Source: Rhodospirillaceae bacterium
GTDB taxonomy: Bacteria > Pseudomonadota > Alphaproteobacteria > Rhodospirillales > UBA2165
Length of the DNA stretch: 64,000 bases
Assembly: GCA_947467145.1 (NCBI GenBank)
Contig: CANIGJ010000012.1
Coordinates: 1-64,000, forward strand
Direction: 5' to 3'
Position 1 is the first letter of the stretch. Each line of letters begins with the position of its first letter. Below are positions 62,693 through 64,000 of this stretch, piece by piece. The notes below the pieces were generated by a model that saw only the letters and a program-made list of their open reading frames with translations, was not told the DNA's origin and ran no database searches. The position numbers were made by a program, and so were the translations under genes.

Positions 62693-63022
62693 ATGCCCCG
62701 CATGACCTTCATCGAGGCGAACGGCACGCGCCGTGAGATCGAGTCGCCGGCCAACCGCACGCTTCTTTCCATCGCACATGCCAACAAGCTGCCCGTCGAA
62801 GGCGCCTGCGAAGGCTCGATGGCTTGCTCGACCTGCCATGTCATCGTTGATGCCGAATGGTACGGCCGCCTGAAAAAGGCGAGCGAGGAAGAGAACGATA
62901 TGCTCGATCTCGCCTACGGCATCACCAAGACCTCGCGCCTCGGCTGCCAGATATTGCTGACCGACGACCTCGACGGTTTGGTGGTCAGCTTGCCGGTCGA
63001 AACCCGCAACATGATGCTCTAA
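62693..63022 (+). CDS. fdx: Adrenodoxin-type 2Fe-2S ferredoxin
   Basis: A 109-residue ferredoxin. Ligands are C39, C45, C48 (CEGSMACSTC, the x5-x2 spacing) and C85 (RLGCQIL). The ACEGSMACSTCHV wording is typical of isc-type Fdx, which gives electrons for cluster assembly. It follows sufA by 21 bases and precedes tenA by two. Confidence 0.93.
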   Translation: MPRMTFIEANGTRREIESPANRTLLSIAHANKLPVEGACEGSMACSTCHVIVDAEWYGRLKKASEEENDMLDLAYGITKTSRLGCQILLTDDLDGLVVSLPVETRNMML

Positions 63023-63024
63023 CG

Positions 63025-63675
63025 GTGAGCGGCCTCTTCGAACGTTTGAAGGCCGACAATACCGACGCGTGGCGCGCCTATACCCAGCATGAGTTCGTGC
63101 GCCGTCTCGCCGACGGCTCGCTGCCCGAAGCGGCTTTTCGTCGCTACCTCGTGCAGGATTACCTGTTCCTCATTCAGTTCGCGCGCGCCTATGCGCTGGC
63201 GGCGTACAAGTCGGAAACCTTGGCCGACATCCGTCAGGCGTCAGCCAGCCTATCCAACATCGCCGAACGCGAGATGACCTTGCATGTGACCTTCTGCAAG
63301 GGCTGGGGCCTCAGCGAGGCCGATATGCAGGCGACGCCGGAAGCGCGCGAAACCATGGCTTATACGCGATATGTGTTGGAGCGTGGCATGGCAGGCGATC
63401 TGCTCGATCTGCACGTCGCCCTCGCGCCGTGCCTCATCGGTTATGCCGAGATCGCCAAGAGCATCGGCACCGTGGCGCCCAACAATCCCTACCGCGCCTG
63501 GGTCGAGGCTTATGCGTCCGACGATTATCAGGCGGTTGCGGCGCGCGAGCTTGCGGCCCTCGATGATCTGATGGAACGGCGCGGCGGGCCGGGGCGGTTT
63601 GCTGGCCTCAGTTCGACCTTTGGCGCCGCGACGCGTCTGGAAGCCGACTTCTGGCAGATGGGCCTCGTCGCTTAA
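63025..63675 (+). CDS. tenA: Thiaminase II/TenA family protein
   Basis: A 216-residue all-helical TenA-family hydrolase. The catalytic Cys is in HVALAPCLIGYAEI near 136. The conserved Glu is in AATRLEADFWQMGL near 207, and YLVQDYLFLIQFARAYALAAYKSE is typical of the active-site helices. TenA hydrolyses aminopyrimidine breakdown products of thiamine for salvage. GTG 63025 follows the fdx stop by two bases. The thiamine thiazole takes its sulfur from desulfurases, which may explain why it is in this operon. It ends overlapping the next gene by four bases, tail to tail. Confidence 0.88.
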   Translation: MSGLFERLKADNTDAWRAYTQHEFVRRLADGSLPEAAFRRYLVQDYLFLIQFARAYALAAYKSETLADIRQASASLSNIAEREMTLHVTFCKGWGLSEADMQATPEARETMAYTRYVLERGMAGDLLDLHVALAPCLIGYAEIAKSIGTVAPNNPYRAWVEAYASDDYQAVAARELAALDDLMERRGGPGRFAGLSSTFGAATRLEADFWQMGLVA

Positions 63676-64000
63676 TCGGGATGGCGATAGACGAGGTGCG
63701 GGAAAATCTGCTCCGCATGCAATCCGTCGCGCCGCACCAATAATTCCTCCACGGCTTCGAACGCGCCGATGCAGGTCGGCACCAGCGGGTCGTCGAACAC
63801 CAAGTATGCCCCCGGAGAGAGATAAGGCTTGGTCAGTTCGTACGCGCTGACGACGCCGTCATAGATGTCGCAATCGATATGGGCGAGGCAGACCTGTCCG
63901 ATGCCGGGCAGGGCGGTGCCTAAGGTGGCGTCGAAGGTGCCTTTGACGAAGCTCAGATTGTCGAGCCCGATCGAGGCGACATAGCTGCGCAATTCGTCTA
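63672..64000 (-). CDS. TylF/MycF-like O-methyltransferase, partial
   Basis: The C-terminal part of a class I methyltransferase; the N terminus lies beyond the right edge, so only about 109 residues are seen and the true start is unknown. The visible part has CLAHIDCDIYDGVVSAYELT and a LSPGAYLVFDDPLVPTC block. The Asp-rich HIDCD and FDD residues match the metal and catalytic residues of TylF-type (macrocin O-methyltransferase) enzymes. It is often found in glycan or natural-product loci. The frame stays open to the edge. Confidence 0.7.
   Translation of the reverse strand, partial: DELRSYVASIGLDNLSFVKGTFDATLGTALPGIGQVCLAHIDCDIYDGVVSAYELTKPYLSPGAYLVFDDPLVPTCIGAFEAVEELLVRRDGLHAEQIFPHLVYRHPD

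Noticed and set aside
1..64000. tRNA, rRNA, insertion sequence, phage or integrase genes
   Set aside because: None were found on reading both strands; gene density leaves almost no room and no transposase or integrase motif appears.

Overview
The window looks like part of an alphaproteobacterial chromosome, and a Rhodospirillales-like lineage is my best guess. The evidence is high GC, the order rne (divergent) - amidase - PBP1A - prfB, an RNase E with a long acidic insertion in its S1 domain, and an IscR-headed Suf operon. I see no rRNA, tRNA, CRISPR array, transposase or phage gene. Coding density is very high; the only gene-free stretch over 300 bases is the 440-base divergent region between rne and the amidase (34651-35090).

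Layout. (1) 1-8403, accessory metabolism: a GST, a palindromic repeat, a FrnE-type DsbA protein, an FAH-family hydrolase, a TauD/TfdA dioxygenase, a GMC oxidoreductase, an orphan molybdenum-hydroxylase large subunit and an amidohydrolase-like protein lacking key active-site residues. (2) 8595-24924, a glycan assembly locus: two glutamine-dependent asparagine-synthetase-type amidotransferases, seven glycosyltransferases (five in an overlapping plus-strand run), GDP-L-fucose synthesis (gmd, fcl) and UDP-ManNAcA synthesis (wecB, wecC). No flippase, polymerase or ABC exporter lies in the window. (3) 25017-31474, envelope and periplasm: a double-PDZ protein, a DsbA-like protein, a DUF3047 lipoprotein, an M48/TPR protease, a degenerate gamma-glutamyltransferase-like lipoprotein and an aminotransferase. 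(4) 31537-41058: rne, amiC, PBP1A, prfB with its programmed frameshift, a DUF892 protein and a 44-residue protein followed by twin terminators. (5) 41101-52856: a GST with a MetE-like protein, bcp with glnE, a YhdP/AsmA-like giant, tyrS, anmK and an alpha/beta hydrolase. (6) 53067-63675: one tightly packed operon cysE-iscR-nifS-iscS-sufBCDSUT-sufA-fdx-tenA, behind a strong promoter that overlaps a near-consensus type 1 IscR operator. (7) The right edge cuts a TylF-like methyltransferase.

How the genes work together. The Suf operon joins cysteine synthesis, three cysteine desulfurases, the SufBCD scaffold, SufU, SufT, an A-type carrier and a ferredoxin under its own Fe-S regulator. The glycan locus makes a deoxysugar (fucose) and a uronic acid (ManNAcA), and its two AsnB-type enzymes may amidate a uronic acid rather than make asparagine. 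The most unusual observations are the IscR operator in front of cysE, the three-desulfurase operon, an IscR with widened cysteine spacing, the paired AsnB enzymes, two probable pseudoenzymes (GGT-like and amidohydrolase-like), a His/Asp-rich insertion in RNase E, and a prfB promoter placed to give a nearly leaderless mRNA.
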